This document shows, in pieces, positions 48,475 to 58,941 of a stretch of 64,000 nucleotides of DNA. Within the stretch, counting starts at the first letter, position 1. Each line of letters starts with the position of its first letter. A program made the translations under genes and the position numbers. The DNA is from Paenibacillus sinensis (GTDB lineage: Bacteria > Bacillota > Bacilli > Paenibacillales > Paenibacillaceae), in contig NZ_JAHCMB010000207.1 of NCBI RefSeq assembly GCF_019904155.1, positions 1,290 through 65,289 on the forward strand, given 5' to 3'. Below the pieces are notes generated by a model. The model searched no databases. It was not told where the DNA came from and saw only the letters and a program-made list of their open reading frames with translations.

Positions 48475-49431
48475 TCACTTTGCCGGAGATGAGGGGAATT
48501 GAAGCCTGAAGCACGTATATCTGCCAGGCTCGCTCTCCACGGAGATGCTGCCGCCAAGCCGTTCCGTCAGCCTCTTGGCAATGGCGAGTCCCAGGCCGCT
48601 TCCCTGTATGCTGCGGCTGCGGGAATCGTCCACGGTATACATCCGTTCAAATACCAGAGCTTGATCAGCATGGGCGATTCCTCTCCCCCGGTCTGCAACC
48701 TCGATTGTAATGCGGCTGTCATCACGGATCAGAGACAAACCCAGATAGCCCCCGTCCAAGCCGTAACGCACTGCGTTAGAGAGCAGATTGTCGAGGATTC
48801 TCGACAAAGCCTCTTCATTGGCGTACATCCACGCCGGTTCTTCAGGCAGGTTGATTTCGACCCGGGCCCCCTGCTCGTTGAGAAGATCGAAATACGCCAA
48901 TATTTGGCGGCGGCATACCTCGCAGGCATCGACCCTGCTTAGGGGCAGGTCATAATCATCGGCTTCCAGCCTCGATAAATCGAAGAAGGCGTTAATCCGT
49001 TCATGCACCTCAAGGGTCTTCCGGTAGACCTGCCCCAGCATTCTTTGCCGCTCTTCCTGTGACAGCTCCGGGCTGCGGTCCAGGACCTCCGCATAGCCCA
49101 TGATGACGGTAAGCGGCGTCTTCAGATCATGGGACACATTGGAGAGCATCCTCCGCATCGCCTGCTCCGTTCCGGCATAGTCCGCCGCCGACCGTTTGGC
49201 GCGGTCTATCAAGGCATTGACCGACCGGAGCAGCTCGCGCAGCTCCGGGTCAGCCGTGACCGTCAGCAGCCGCTCTTGTCCCAGCGGCTGACCGGGATCG
49301 GTCCATGTCTTCAGCTTGCTGTTAATGTAGGCAAGCTCCTTCCGGGTTCTGCGGCCGCTCAGGCTCTCCCGGACCCACAGGAGCAGAAGCGCCGCCGCGG
49401 CAAGCAGCCACAGCCACCATAAACCGGCCAT
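48475..49431 (-). CDS. Sensor histidine kinase
   Basis: The 318-residue kinase has one N-terminal helix (GLWWLWLLAAAALLLLWV) and almost no extracellular part. A short linker is followed by the H-box MLSNVSHDLKTPLTVIMGYAEV with His101, N-box RILDNLLSNAVRYG, G1 VADRGRGI, G2 GSGLGLAIAK. The start ATG overlaps the stop of the response regulator (TAATG). The lack of a sensor domain suggests it senses in or through the membrane or with the ABC transporter, as for other kinases linked to peptide-exporters. Confidence 0.92.
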   Translation of the reverse strand: MAGLWWLWLLAAAALLLLWVRESLSGRRTRKELAYINSKLKTWTDPGQPLGQERLLTVTADPELRELLRSVNALIDRAKRSAADYAGTEQAMRRMLSNVSHDLKTPLTVIMGYAEVLDRSPELSQEERQRMLGQVYRKTLEVHERINAFFDLSRLEADDYDLPLSRVDACEVCRRQILAYFDLLNEQGARVEINLPEEPAWMYANEEALSRILDNLLSNAVRYGLDGGYLGLSLIRDDSRITIEVADRGRGIAHADQALVFERMYTVDDSRSRSIQGSGLGLAIAKRLTERLGGSISVESEPGRYTCFRLQFPSSPAK

Positions 49432-50135
49432 TACACTTCCCCCAATCGGTAACCGATCCCCCAGAGCGTCACCACATAGCGGGGGCTCGAGGGATCGTCC
49501 TCGATTTTCTCTCTCAGTCGCCGCATATGTACGTTGATCAAATTCTCGTCCCCGTAATATTCATCATTCCATACCAACTGGTAGAGCATCGCTTTGGTAT
49601 AGACCCGGGTAGGATGCTGCACCAGAAGCTTCAGAATTTGAAACTCCTTCGCTGTCAGCTTGATCTCCTCGCCCCGCTTCCGCACCATGAAGCTGTCCGG
49701 GTCCACGGTAAGCTCCCCTGCGGTCAGCAGCTCCGGCGCCGCATCGACCGCAGCCTCCGGCACGGAATACTGCGTCGCTCTGCGGATGGAGGCTTCAATC
49801 CGCGCGGACAGCTCGAGGAGCGAGAACGGCTTGGCGATATAGTCATCCGCCCCGAAACGCAGGCCCAGCGCCTTCTCCACTTCATTGTCCTTGGCCGATA
49901 CAATCAGAATGGGGACCCGGCTGACCGACCGGATCTGCTGCAGAATATCCAATCCGTTTCTTCCGGGCAGCATCAGATCGAGCAGCACAAGATCATAGGT
50001 ATCCGACTGAAACTGCGCCAGCGCTTTGTTCCCGTCATCAACGATCCGGGAATGGTAGCCCTCCTTGGCCATATAGTCCGAGACCATGCTGCCGATTTCG
50101 GGATCATCCTCAATGATCAGCAATTTCCCCTTCAT
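49431..50135 (-). CDS. Response regulator, OmpR family
   Basis: The 234-residue protein has the receiver acidic pocket LLIIEDDPEIG, phosphorylated Asp53 in LVLLDLMLPGRNG, Lys in IVSAKDNEVEKA, and a C-terminal winged helix: LTAKEFQILKLLVQHPTRVYTKAMLYQLVWNDEYYGDENLINVHMRRLREKIEDDPSSPRYVVTLWGIGYRL. It is cotranscribed with the kinase, and likely regulates the ABC genes 127 bp downstream. Confidence 0.95.
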   Translation of the reverse strand: MKGKLLIIEDDPEIGSMVSDYMAKEGYHSRIVDDGNKALAQFQSDTYDLVLLDLMLPGRNGLDILQQIRSVSRVPILIVSAKDNEVEKALGLRFGADDYIAKPFSLLELSARIEASIRRATQYSVPEAAVDAAPELLTAGELTVDPDSFMVRKRGEEIKLTAKEFQILKLLVQHPTRVYTKAMLYQLVWNDEYYGDENLINVHMRRLREKIEDDPSSPRYVVTLWGIGYRLGEV

Positions 50136-50322
50136 GCGTATGTTCTCCTTTGCACATGGACAGCCGTCTCCGACGAAAGCGTCCCTTTGGAAACGGCTGC
50201 ATTATGTTCTACTTTAAGGGAGCAGGGATCATTCTACAACAAGAATTCGAGCGCCTCTTCCCCGGCAAGCTGTTCGTGTTCCCATGGTTCGTGTTCTTGG
50301 TTCGTATTCTTCGTTCGTATTC

Positions 50323-51210
50323 TCACTCCGCCTTCGCCCGCTTACGGTAGGCGAGCGGCGTCGCCTTTACCGATTGGCGAAACCGTTCAATAAAATAGCT
50401 CGTGCTGCTGAATCCGTTCAGATAGGCCACTTCCGTCACACTCAAATCACTCTGCAGCAGCAGCAGCTTGCTTTTTTGCAGCCGGTAATCCGTCACATAG
50501 TTCATCGGGGTCGTCTTTAGCATCCGCTTGAAATACCGGCAGCACTCGGACCGGCTGAGGGCGCCCGCTGCCGCGATTGCTTCCAACGTCACCTTATCCG
50601 CATAGTGGACATGAATCCAGTCCAGCATTTCCTTCATCCGATCGTTCTTCTGCTGCTCCGCCTGATCGTATTCCGGCTCCAGACCGTTCATGATCAGATT
50701 TCGCCATATCTCCGTCAATCGACAGGAGGCCTGCAGCTCGTAGAACGACGGCTTCCGCGAGATCAGCCGGTGAATGTCCATGATAGCTTCCCGGATCGCA
50801 GTCTCCCAGGCCTCGCGGCCGACAATGCGATAATAAGTCAGGTTGGTAGCCGTGATAAAAGGCAGCACGCAGCTGCCATATAGCTCCTGAGGCACCAGAT
50901 AACGCGGGGATGCGTCCAGACAAATGTAGACACAGCCGGAATCCTTCTGATCCTCCGCCTTATGCAGGCTCCCGCTGTTGATAAACAGCGCTTCCCCTTC
51001 GGTGACGGCTGCCGAATGCTCATTAATCTGAAAGACGGCCTCTCCTTTCATGACAAGCACAAATTGAACTTCCTCATGCCAGTGAAGCGGCACATATCCC
51101 TGAACATGACTCCGGATCTCCGTCTGATAGCAGGCCATCGGGAGCAAGGACGTGTGATGCTCGGTCAGCTCCCGAAGATCCTCCCCGATTCCGAACTGTT
51201 TGATCTGCAT
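50323..51210 (-). CDS. AraC family transcriptional regulator
   Basis: The 295-residue protein has an N-terminal cupin sensor (HVQGYVPLHWHEEVQFVLVMKGEAVFQINEHSAAVTEGEALFINSGSLHKAE) and two C-terminal helix-turn-helix motifs (VTLEAIAAAGALSRSECCRYFKRMLKTTPMNYVTDYRL and VTEVAYLNGFSSTSYFIERFRQSVKATPLAYR). ATG 51210 has GAGGTG six bases before it. The gene is divergent from an EamA transporter with 104 bp between starts, so it probably controls that gene. The inducer is unknown. Confidence 0.92.
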   Translation of the reverse strand: MQIKQFGIGEDLRELTEHHTSLLPMACYQTEIRSHVQGYVPLHWHEEVQFVLVMKGEAVFQINEHSAAVTEGEALFINSGSLHKAEDQKDSGCVYICLDASPRYLVPQELYGSCVLPFITATNLTYYRIVGREAWETAIREAIMDIHRLISRKPSFYELQASCRLTEIWRNLIMNGLEPEYDQAEQQKNDRMKEMLDWIHVHYADKVTLEAIAAAGALSRSECCRYFKRMLKTTPMNYVTDYRLQKSKLLLLQSDLSVTEVAYLNGFSSTSYFIERFRQSVKATPLAYRKRAKAE

Positions 51211-51224
51211 GCCTCCCACCTCAA

Positions 51225-51299
51225 TATTCCGATATTATTTAATTCAATTTGCGTATTATCAGCTAATAACTGCATCTATTATATCAGTATTACGATATT
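51225..51299. promoter_or_regulatory. Direct repeats in the araC-eamA divergent region
   Basis: TATTCCGATATT (51225-51236) and TATTACGATATT (51288-51299) match in 11 of 12 bases. One lies next to each start. They are candidates for binding by the AraC-type protein, by location only. Confidence 0.4.
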
Positions 51300-51314
51300 T
51301 TCGAGGTGAAGAAA

Positions 51315-52244
51315 TTGAAGGAACATTCGCGAAAAGGACTGCTGTTCGTCTCGGCAGGCGCCATCTGCTGGGGGGTATCCGGTACAGCCGCCAATAAACT
51401 GTTCACGCTGGGGACCATCGATGTGAACGGTCTTGTGGAGGTCCGTCTGCTGGTTGCGGGGCTTCTGCTTCTGGCTATCCAGTCGCTGCGCCCGCGCCGC
51501 CGGCAAATCCTGGAGATTTGGCGGGACGGCGGAAGCGCTCTGCGTCTGATCGTATTCGGTCTCATCGGCATGCTCGGCGTTCAATACACTTATATGGCGT
51601 CGATTCGACACGGCAATGCCGCCGTCGCGACGCTGCTGCAGTATTTGGCCCCCGTCATGATCATCGTATATGCCTTGGTGAGAAGGCTAGCGCGGCTAAC
51701 CGGCCGGGACCTGCTGACCGTGCTGCTGGCCCTGGGAGGAACCTTTCTGCTTCTGACTGGCGGCTCCCTCTCCGGGCTTGCCGTCTCATCGTCTGCGGTT
51801 ATATGGGGCGTCCTGTCCGGCATGGCGGTGGCTTTCTACACCCTGTATGCCGTCACGCTGCTGGAGCGCTACGATTCTCTGGTCGTGGTGGGCTGGGCCA
51901 TGCTGATCGGCGGACTCGCCTTAACCCCGTTTCATCCTCCCTGGAAAATGAACCTGCTTCACATGCCGAAGGAATCGTGGCTGATCTTAAGCTTTATCAT
52001 CCTCTTCGGGACGATGATCGCCTTCTGGTTCTACATCGAGAGTCTGAACTCGCTGTCTCCGAAAGAGACCAGTCTCCTGGGCTGTCTCGAGCCTTTGTCC
52101 GCTGTTGTGACTACCGTCTTCTGGCTGAAGACGCCTTTCGGAGCCTTTCAGTGGCTCGGCGCAGCTTTCATCATCGGGATGATTGTTATCCTCGCGATTG
52201 GCGGGAGCCAATCCTCCGGACAGGAGAGCAACCGGGCCGCTTAA
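51315..52244 (+). CDS. EamA family (DMT) transporter
   Basis: About 309 residues with ten membrane helices in two EamA repeats: [23 protein letters not shown] starts the first, [27 protein letters not shown] the second, and the end [21 protein letters not shown] is typical. GAGGTG stands before TTG 51315, which I prefer; a GTG at 51306 would overlap that site. It is divergent from the AraC gene. It probably exports a small metabolite; substrate unknown. Confidence 0.88.
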   Translation: MKEHSRKGLLFVSAGAICWGVSGTAANKLFTLGTIDVNGLVEVRLLVAGLLLLAIQSLRPRRRQILEIWRDGGSALRLIVFGLIGMLGVQYTYMASIRHGNAAVATLLQYLAPVMIIVYALVRRLARLTGRDLLTVLLALGGTFLLLTGGSLSGLAVSSSAVIWGVLSGMAVAFYTLYAVTLLERYDSLVVVGWAMLIGGLALTPFHPPWKMNLLHMPKESWLILSFIILFGTMIAFWFYIESLNSLSPKETSLLGCLEPLSAVVTTVFWLKTPFGAFQWLGAAFIIGMIVILAIGGSQSSGQESNRAA

Positions 52245-52344
52245 CTCAACGAAACCATAACAAATGTACCAGTATTTTCAATAAAGCTCAGATAATATGA
52301 GATTGGTGAAAAATATTCAGAGAATCATACAAAGGAGGAGCATG

Positions 52345-52821
52345 ATGAAAGATTATCTTTTTGACCAACTGAGTTTTATTCGTCAGGCAACACTGCATAT
52401 CACTCAGGATATTACCGAAAGCCAAGCGGATGTCATACCGGAGAGGTTCCATAATAATATTCGGTGGAATCTGGGGCATATTTATTTGGTTCAGGAACAA
52501 TTTGCTTTCCACTATTCCGGGGAGCCACTGCAGATTCCGGACGGATACCGGGAATTATTCGGAGTCGGGACCCGTCCCACGGGTCAGAAGCCATCCATGC
52601 CCGCGTTAACCGAGCTTCGCCAGCGATTAAAGGAGCAGCCTGACCGGATCAGAGACAGACTCTCTGGACGGTTGGACGAAGTGGTCAAGAACCCGCTGAC
52701 CATACACTCCTTAGCATTAACAACAGTCCGCGAATATCTAACGCTCAACTTGTACCATGAGGGCCAGCATGTTCAAGCCATAAGATCAATAACGAAACTG
52801 ACCGAAGCCGTTGCACGGTAG
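52345..52821 (+). CDS. DinB family protein
   Basis: DinB/YfiT-like proteins are four-helix-bundle metalloproteins, some of them thiol transferases. The 158-residue sequence has the family start MKDYLFDQLSFIRQATLHITQDI, a His in RWNLGHIYLVQEQF, and the closing His pair in LTLNLYHEGQHVQAIRSI, the expected metal triad. AGGAGGAGC stands before tandem ATG codons (52342 and 52345). Function in the cell is unknown. Confidence 0.88.
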   Translation: MKDYLFDQLSFIRQATLHITQDITESQADVIPERFHNNIRWNLGHIYLVQEQFAFHYSGEPLQIPDGYRELFGVGTRPTGQKPSMPALTELRQRLKEQPDRIRDRLSGRLDEVVKNPLTIHSLALTTVREYLTLNLYHEGQHVQAIRSITKLTEAVAR

Positions 52822-52868
52822 TAGAACGCTGGAAACATAGGCCAATCCCGCAATAAATATGTCCAGTC

Positions 52869-52905
52869 AAAGGCCCGGCTCCCTGTGAAAGGAAGCCGGG
52901 CCTTT
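52869..52905. terminator. Bidirectional terminator between dinB-like and dppC genes
   Basis: AAAGGCCCGGCT and AGCCGGGCCTTT are perfect complements with an inner CCT/AGG pairing. Confidence 0.9.
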
Positions 52906-52924
52906 GGCCTGCAAGCGGTGTCTA

Positions 52925-53818
52925 TCAGTTCTTCATCCGCGGATCAAGCACATCCCGCAGACCGTCTCCCATCAGGTTGAAGCCGAGCACAGTCAGCATG
53001 ATGGACAGGCCAGGGAATACCACTGTCCAAGGGGCCTTCTGAATGAATTGCCGGGAATCAGACAGCATCTTGCCCCATTCCGGCTCCGGAGGCTGCGCGC
53101 CGAGTCCGAGAAAACCAAGCGCTGCCGCCTCGATGATCGCGGTGGCGATGCCGAGCGTGCCCTGCACGATAATCGGCGTCAGACTGTTCGGCAGAATATG
53201 GGTCAACAAAATCCGGGTATTCTTCATCCCGATCGCCCGGGCTGCGGTAATATACTCCTCCGATTTCAAGCTGAGCACCTTCGCGCGGACGAGCCGTCCA
53301 TAAGTCGGCACATTGACGATAGCGATGGCGTAGAGAGCATTCTGCAGCGACGGTCCGAGTATCGCAACAATGGCGATAGCCAGCAGAATGCTCGGGAACG
53401 CCAGCAAAATGTCGAACAGGCGGGAGATCAGCATATCGATCCATTTGCCGTAGTAGCCGGCCAGCACACCCAGAATCGTACCGATAATAATGGAGCCGAT
53501 TACCGAGAAGAAGCCTACCCAGAGAGAAATGCGGGCGCCGTAAATAATCCGGGTGAACATATCCCGTCCGAGATCATCCGTGCCGAACCAGTGGCCTGCG
53601 GATGGCGCCTTCAGACGGTCCATCAGCACTTGTTCCTTATAATCGTAAGGCGCGATCAGCGGCGCCAACAGCGCAATAACAATGAAGAACAGGATGATGC
53701 CGAGCCCCAGCATCGCCGTCTTGTTCCTGCGGAATGCCTTCCATGCGTCGCGCCAGGGACCGGAGGCCTTTTCAGCGGGAGCCGCTTCCGGATTCAGGTT
53801 GAATGATACCTGTGACAA
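52925..53818 (-). CDS. dppC: Dipeptide/oligopeptide ABC transporter permease DppC
   Basis: The 297-residue permease has the N-terminal cytosolic part WRDAWKAFRRNKTAMLGLGIILFFIVIALLAPLIAPYDYKEQ, GTDDLGRDMFTRIIYGARISLWVGF (DppC signature), and the EAA loop EYITAARAIGMKNTRILLTHILPNSLTPIIV. The start appears to be TTG 53818, since GGAGG lies seven bases before it and no ATG fits. It ends the dppD-dppF-dppA-dppB-dppC operon. Confidence 0.95.
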   Translation of the reverse strand: MSQVSFNLNPEAAPAEKASGPWRDAWKAFRRNKTAMLGLGIILFFIVIALLAPLIAPYDYKEQVLMDRLKAPSAGHWFGTDDLGRDMFTRIIYGARISLWVGFFSVIGSIIIGTILGVLAGYYGKWIDMLISRLFDILLAFPSILLAIAIVAILGPSLQNALYAIAIVNVPTYGRLVRAKVLSLKSEEYITAARAIGMKNTRILLTHILPNSLTPIIVQGTLGIATAIIEAAALGFLGLGAQPPEPEWGKMLSDSRQFIQKAPWTVVFPGLSIMLTVLGFNLMGDGLRDVLDPRMKN

Positions 53819-53830
53819 AAGGATTCCTCC

Positions 53831-54841
<1,011 letters not shown>

Positions 54842-54860
54842 ATCACCTTCCTTACACAGG

Positions 54861-54888
54861 CTTACCGCCGCGAACAGCGCGGCGGCAA
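54861..54888 (-). other. Stable stem between dppA and dppB
   Basis: A GC-rich hairpin (TTGCCGCCGCG, short loop, CGCGGCGGTAAG on the minus strand) has no T run. Such stems after binding-protein genes often protect the upstream mRNA or lower read-through, giving more binding protein than permease; this is inferred. Confidence 0.65.
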
Positions 54889-54906
54889 GGCGTTAGTGCT
54901 ATGCAG

Positions 54907-56574
54907 CTATTCGAAGTAAACGTCGCTGTAATATTCTGTACCGGTCGGTCCCGGAACGAAGCCCTTCAGATTAGCCTTCGCCGCAAGCAGCGGAGTCGTA
55001 TGCACGAGCGGAATCCATGGGGCGTCTTCCTTGATGATGACCTGAGCCTGCTTGTACAGATCGGCGCGTTTGTTCTGGTCGGTCTCCTTCTGCGCTTCAA
55101 CGAGAATCTTGTGCAGATCTTCGTTCACGTAGAAGTCCCGGTTGTTGCCTGGAATGGTGTCCTTGTCAAGCAGTGTGTAAATGAAATTGTCGGGGTCGCC
55201 GTTGTCACCCGTCCAGCCGAGCATATAAATGTCATCCTTCTCGCCGGCCTTCGTGTCGTCCAGGTAGGTCGCCCATTCCGGGGATTCGATGACGGTCTTC
55301 ACGCCGATCTTCTCCCAATCGGCCTGGATTGCTTCGGCCACCTTCTTGCCGTCAGGCATATAAGGGCGGGATACCGGCATCGCGTACAGGGTTACCGTGT
55401 CCGGAAGTCCGTTCGGATAGCCGGCTTCGGCCAGCAGCTGCTTCGCCTTGTCCAGATTGTACTCATAATCCTTGACCTGATCGTTATAGCCCCACAGCGA
55501 AGGCGGCATCGGGTTGACGGCCGGCTGGGCCTGGCCCGCGAAGAACGCGTCGATGATCCCCTGCTTGTTGACGGCGTAATTCAGCGCCTGTCTGACTTTA
55601 ACGTTGTCGAAAGGCTTCTTCTTGAAGTTGAAGCCGAGGTAAGCCACGTTAAACGGCGGACGCTCGATCTTCTGCAAATCCGTGTTGCTCTCGAGCGTGG
55701 ACAGATCATCCGGGCTCAGGTCCTCCATCAGGTCGATTTCGCCGTTCTGCAGCGCAGTGAAGCGTGCGGAGTTATCCGGGATGGAACGGACAATGACCTT
55801 GTTCAGCTTCGGAAGTCCTTCCTTCCAGTAGTTCGGGTTCTTGTCGAGGGTAATGGAATCGTTATGCTTCCACTCCTTGAAGACGAACGGGCCCGTTCCG
55901 ACCGGCTCATTCTTGAAGTTCTCTTTTTTCTCCTTGATCGCAGTCGGGCTGCCGATGCCGAACGAGGTCATGGCCAGGTTCTGCAGGAACGGAGCCTGAG
56001 GCTGGTTCAGCGTGAACTGTACAGTCAGATCGTCAACGGCTTTCACTTCCTTGATGACGCGGGAGCCGTCCGGTCCGAACATGGAATCATAGTAGTCGAA
56101 GGAATCACCTTCGAATTTATAAGGACTCTTCGGATCGCTCCAGCGCTCGAAGTTAAAGACCACCGCTTCGGCATTGAAGTCCGTGCCGTCATGGAACTTC
56201 ACGTTCGGATGCAGCTTGAAGGTGTAGGTCAGGCCGTCCTGAGATACTTCCCAGCTGTCCGCCAGGGAAGGCTCGACTTCGGATGTTCCCGGCTTGTACT
56301 CCAGCAGGGAATCAAATACCTGGTGGCCGATCTTCAGCGATTCGCCATCGGTAACGATCGCGGGATCGAGCGAAGCAGAGTCGCCCCCGCGTCCCACAAT
56401 CAGCGTGTCCTGCGTGGACGCCGCAGCTGCCGCAGTCGCCGCAGCCGTACTGGCCGGCGCGCTCGAGGCGCCACCTTCCGCCGATGAGCCTCCGTTGTTG
56501 TTGCCGCCGCAGCCGCTAAGTACAAGCCCCGCGCCCAGCATCAGCGTCAATCCCAAACTTCCCCATTTTTTCAT
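54907..56574 (-). CDS. dppA: Dipeptide-binding lipoprotein, DppA/OppA family
   Basis: The 555-residue protein has a lipoprotein signal (LGLTLMLGAGLVLSGCGG, lipobox Cys22), a Gly/Ser/Ala-rich linker of about 35 residues, and the extracellular solute-binding family 5 domain: LIVGRGGDSASLDPAIVTDGES, VKFHDGTDFNAEAVVFNFERW, VGTGPFVFKEW, FNFKKKPFDNVKVRQALNYAVNKQ. The segment MLGWTGDNGDPDNF equals the E. coli DppA region holding the Asp that binds the peptide amino group, which supports dipeptides as substrate. GAAAGGAG stands 11 bases before the ATG. Confidence 0.93.
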   Translation of the reverse strand: MKKWGSLGLTLMLGAGLVLSGCGGNNNGGSSAEGGASSAPASTAAATAAAAASTQDTLIVGRGGDSASLDPAIVTDGESLKIGHQVFDSLLEYKPGTSEVEPSLADSWEVSQDGLTYTFKLHPNVKFHDGTDFNAEAVVFNFERWSDPKSPYKFEGDSFDYYDSMFGPDGSRVIKEVKAVDDLTVQFTLNQPQAPFLQNLAMTSFGIGSPTAIKEKKENFKNEPVGTGPFVFKEWKHNDSITLDKNPNYWKEGLPKLNKVIVRSIPDNSARFTALQNGEIDLMEDLSPDDLSTLESNTDLQKIERPPFNVAYLGFNFKKKPFDNVKVRQALNYAVNKQGIIDAFFAGQAQPAVNPMPPSLWGYNDQVKDYEYNLDKAKQLLAEAGYPNGLPDTVTLYAMPVSRPYMPDGKKVAEAIQADWEKIGVKTVIESPEWATYLDDTKAGEKDDIYMLGWTGDNGDPDNFIYTLLDKDTIPGNNRDFYVNEDLHKILVEAQKETDQNKRADLYKQAQVIIKEDAPWIPLVHTTPLLAAKANLKGFVPGPTGTEYYSDVYFE

Positions 56575-56683
56575 GTTCTGTGAAGCTCCTTTCTCCCCTA
56601 GACATAGATTGGCGTTTATATGGAGCCGCCTTTATATAGTAGCGCGGCCATAAACCTGATTCAGCACCGGCTCTGTCTCCCTT

Positions 56684-57673
56684 TCAAGCCAGCTGTGTCT
56701 GTGTCTCTCCGTACAGGTAGCAGGCGGTCAAATGACCCGCTTCAGTTTCCGCCAGCTGCGGGCGGACATTGCGGCAGATGTCCATTGCATGTGGACATCG
56801 CGTATGAAAAGCGCAGCCGACCGGCGCGTTGGCAGGGCTTGGAACCTCGCCCTGCAGGATAACGCGCTCTTTGCGCAGATCCGGGTCAGGCTCCGGAACC
56901 GCCGAGAGCAGCGCCTGCGTGTATGGATGCTGCGGATTGGCGTACAGTATCTCCTTGCTTGTGATCTCCACGATGCGGCCCAGATACATGACCGCCACCC
57001 GGTCGCAAATATGCTTGACGACGCTGAGATCATGCGCGATAAATATGTAGGTCAGGCCAAATTCCCGCTGCAGATCCTGCATCAGATTGATAACCTGGGA
57101 CTGAATCGACACATCCAGCGCCGAGACAGGCTCGTCAGCCACAATCAGCTTCGGCTGGAGGGCGAGCGCCCGGGCAATGCCGATCCGCTGCCGCTGTCCC
57201 CCCGAGAACTGATGAGGATACCGCTGAAGATGGGCCTTCGACAGGCCCACGACATCGGCGAGCCGACTGACCGCAGCTTTGCGCTCCCTGGCATTCCCTG
57301 CTCCGTGAACGATCAGCGGCTCTTCCAGAATGCGCTCGACCGTATTGCGCGGATCAAGGGAGGAGAAGGGGTCCTGGAATACGATCTGCATCTCCCGGCG
57401 GCGCTTGCGCATCTCCTCCAGAGACAGCTTCGTGATGTCCTGGCCCTCGAAGTACACTTCCCCGGCCGTCGGCTCGATCAGCCGGAGCAGAGACCGGCCC
57501 GTCGTCGATTTGCCGCAGCCGCTCTCGCCTACAAGACCGAAGGTTTCGCCGCTGCGGACCGCGAACGAGATATCGTCAACCGCTTTGACATAGCCCTGTG
57601 TCCGGTCCAGAAACCCTTTCTTGATCGGGTAGTATTTCTTGAGTCCTCTCACTTCCAGCAAATGTTCGCTCAT
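56684..57673 (-). CDS. dppF: Dipeptide ABC transporter ATP-binding protein DppF
   Basis: The 329-residue ATPase has Walker [17 protein letters not shown]-loop [17 protein letters not shown], signature [17 protein letters not shown], Walker [17 protein letters not shown], and H-loop AHDLSVV. The C-terminal oligopeptide module with [14 protein letters not shown] is present, containing the Cys pattern that holds a 4Fe-4S cluster in such ATPases. The start overlaps the dppD stop by four bases. Confidence 0.95.
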   Translation of the reverse strand: MSEHLLEVRGLKKYYPIKKGFLDRTQGYVKAVDDISFAVRSGETFGLVGESGCGKSTTGRSLLRLIEPTAGEVYFEGQDITKLSLEEMRKRRREMQIVFQDPFSSLDPRNTVERILEEPLIVHGAGNARERKAAVSRLADVVGLSKAHLQRYPHQFSGGQRQRIGIARALALQPKLIVADEPVSALDVSIQSQVINLMQDLQREFGLTYIFIAHDLSVVKHICDRVAVMYLGRIVEITSKEILYANPQHPYTQALLSAVPEPDPDLRKERVILQGEVPSPANAPVGCAFHTRCPHAMDICRNVRPQLAETEAGHLTACYLYGETQTQLA

Positions 57674-58659
57674 ACCGCATCCTCCCGGTCGCTTTCATGC
57701 AGCCAGCAGCGGCTGCTGTGCCGATCATCCTGAAGCGTAAGCTCAGGCAGGCTCCGCCGGCATACATCCAGAACATGCGGACAGCGCGGCGCGAAGCGGC
57801 AGCCCTGCATTGCGGTGCTGAGGATCGGAACATTGCCCGGTATGGAATAGAGCCGTTCCCGGGTCTCGTCCATTCTCGGCACCGACGCGATCAGTCCCTG
57901 GGTATAGGGATGCAGCGGGTTCTTGAAAATATCCCGCACCGGTCCTTCCTCCACCACCTTGCCGGCGTACATGACAGCCACCCGATGGCACATTTCCGCC
58001 ACAACCCCCAAATCGTGGGTGATCATCATAACCGCGGTTCCTTGCTCTTCGTTGAGCCGGCGGATCAGGTCGAGGATCTGGGCCTGGATCGTCACGTCCA
58101 GCGCGGTCGTCGGCTCATCCGCGATCAGCAGCTCGGGATTGCAGGAGATCGACATGGCGATCATAACCCGCTGGCGCATCCCGCCCGACAGCTGATGGGG
58201 ATATTCTTCGATAATAGACTCCGGTCTCGGAATGCCGACCTTTCGCAGCATATCGACGGCATGCTCCCGGGCTTCCTTCTTGGAGACGCCCTGGTGCAGG
58301 CGCACCGTCTCAATTATTTGCTGGCCTACGGTAAAAAGCGGATTGAGCGACGTCATCGGTTCCTGGAAAATCATCGAGACCGCGTTGCCCCGGATCTTCC
58401 GCATTTCCCTTTCCTTCATCGGGACAATATCCTGGCCCTTGAACAGAATTCGTCCGTCCACGATGCGCCCCGGCGGATTCGGGACCAGCTTGAGCACGGA
58501 CAGCGAGGTCACGCTCTTCCCGCAGCCCGATTCCCCCACCACGCCCAGCACCTCGCCGGGATTGATATGCAGATCGACTCCATCGACAGCGGGCACTTCA
58601 CCTTTTTCCGTAAAAAAGTGGGTATGTAAATTCTCTATTTTTAAAATAGGCTGGACCAC
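57670..58659 (-). CDS. dppD: Dipeptide ABC transporter ATP-binding protein DppD
   Basis: The 329-residue ATPase has Walker [17 protein letters not shown]-loop [19 protein letters not shown], signature [15 protein letters not shown], Walker [17 protein letters not shown] and C-terminal [17 protein letters not shown] 58659 is chosen; AGAGAGG stands nine bases before it. It is first of the operon, which has a terminator-like hairpin 50 bp upstream. Confidence 0.95.
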   Translation of the reverse strand: MVQPILKIENLHTHFFTEKGEVPAVDGVDLHINPGEVLGVVGESGCGKSVTSLSVLKLVPNPPGRIVDGRILFKGQDIVPMKEREMRKIRGNAVSMIFQEPMTSLNPLFTVGQQIIETVRLHQGVSKKEAREHAVDMLRKVGIPRPESIIEEYPHQLSGGMRQRVMIAMSISCNPELLIADEPTTALDVTIQAQILDLIRRLNEEQGTAVMMITHDLGVVAEMCHRVAVMYAGKVVEEGPVRDIFKNPLHPYTQGLIASVPRMDETRERLYSIPGNVPILSTAMQGCRFAPRCPHVLDVCRRSLPELTLQDDRHSSRCWLHESDREDAV

Positions 58660-58710
58660 AGAAGCTTACCTCTCTTCTCGGTAAAATTGAACGAAGGTCA
58701 AATGTATAGG

Positions 58711-58742
58711 AAAAAAATACTCCCTGAAAATACAGAGAGTAT
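58711..58742 (-). terminator. Terminator-like hairpin upstream of dppD
   Basis: On the minus strand ATACTC-CTG type arms (58742-58733 and 58726-58717) are followed by seven T. It may end the WYL regulator transcript or act as a leader attenuator of dpp. Upstream, 58812-58825 holds the palindrome ATGTTATATAACAT. No gene lies in 58743-58941. Confidence 0.65.
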
Positions 58743-58941
58743 GTAATCTAACATTTAATAGAGCATTAACCTGACATCACACGAAAGAGATACCGCTTTA
58801 AACGGGCAAAGATGTTATATAACATGACTTTACACCAGATTGGCATTTCCTACAAGACCAATTTTGGAATTTTAAGGTTTCTATCAAAGCTGGCGTTTTT
58901 TTTCACAATCTTCTGCAGCCGGGACTCTCTCCTTCCGTATG

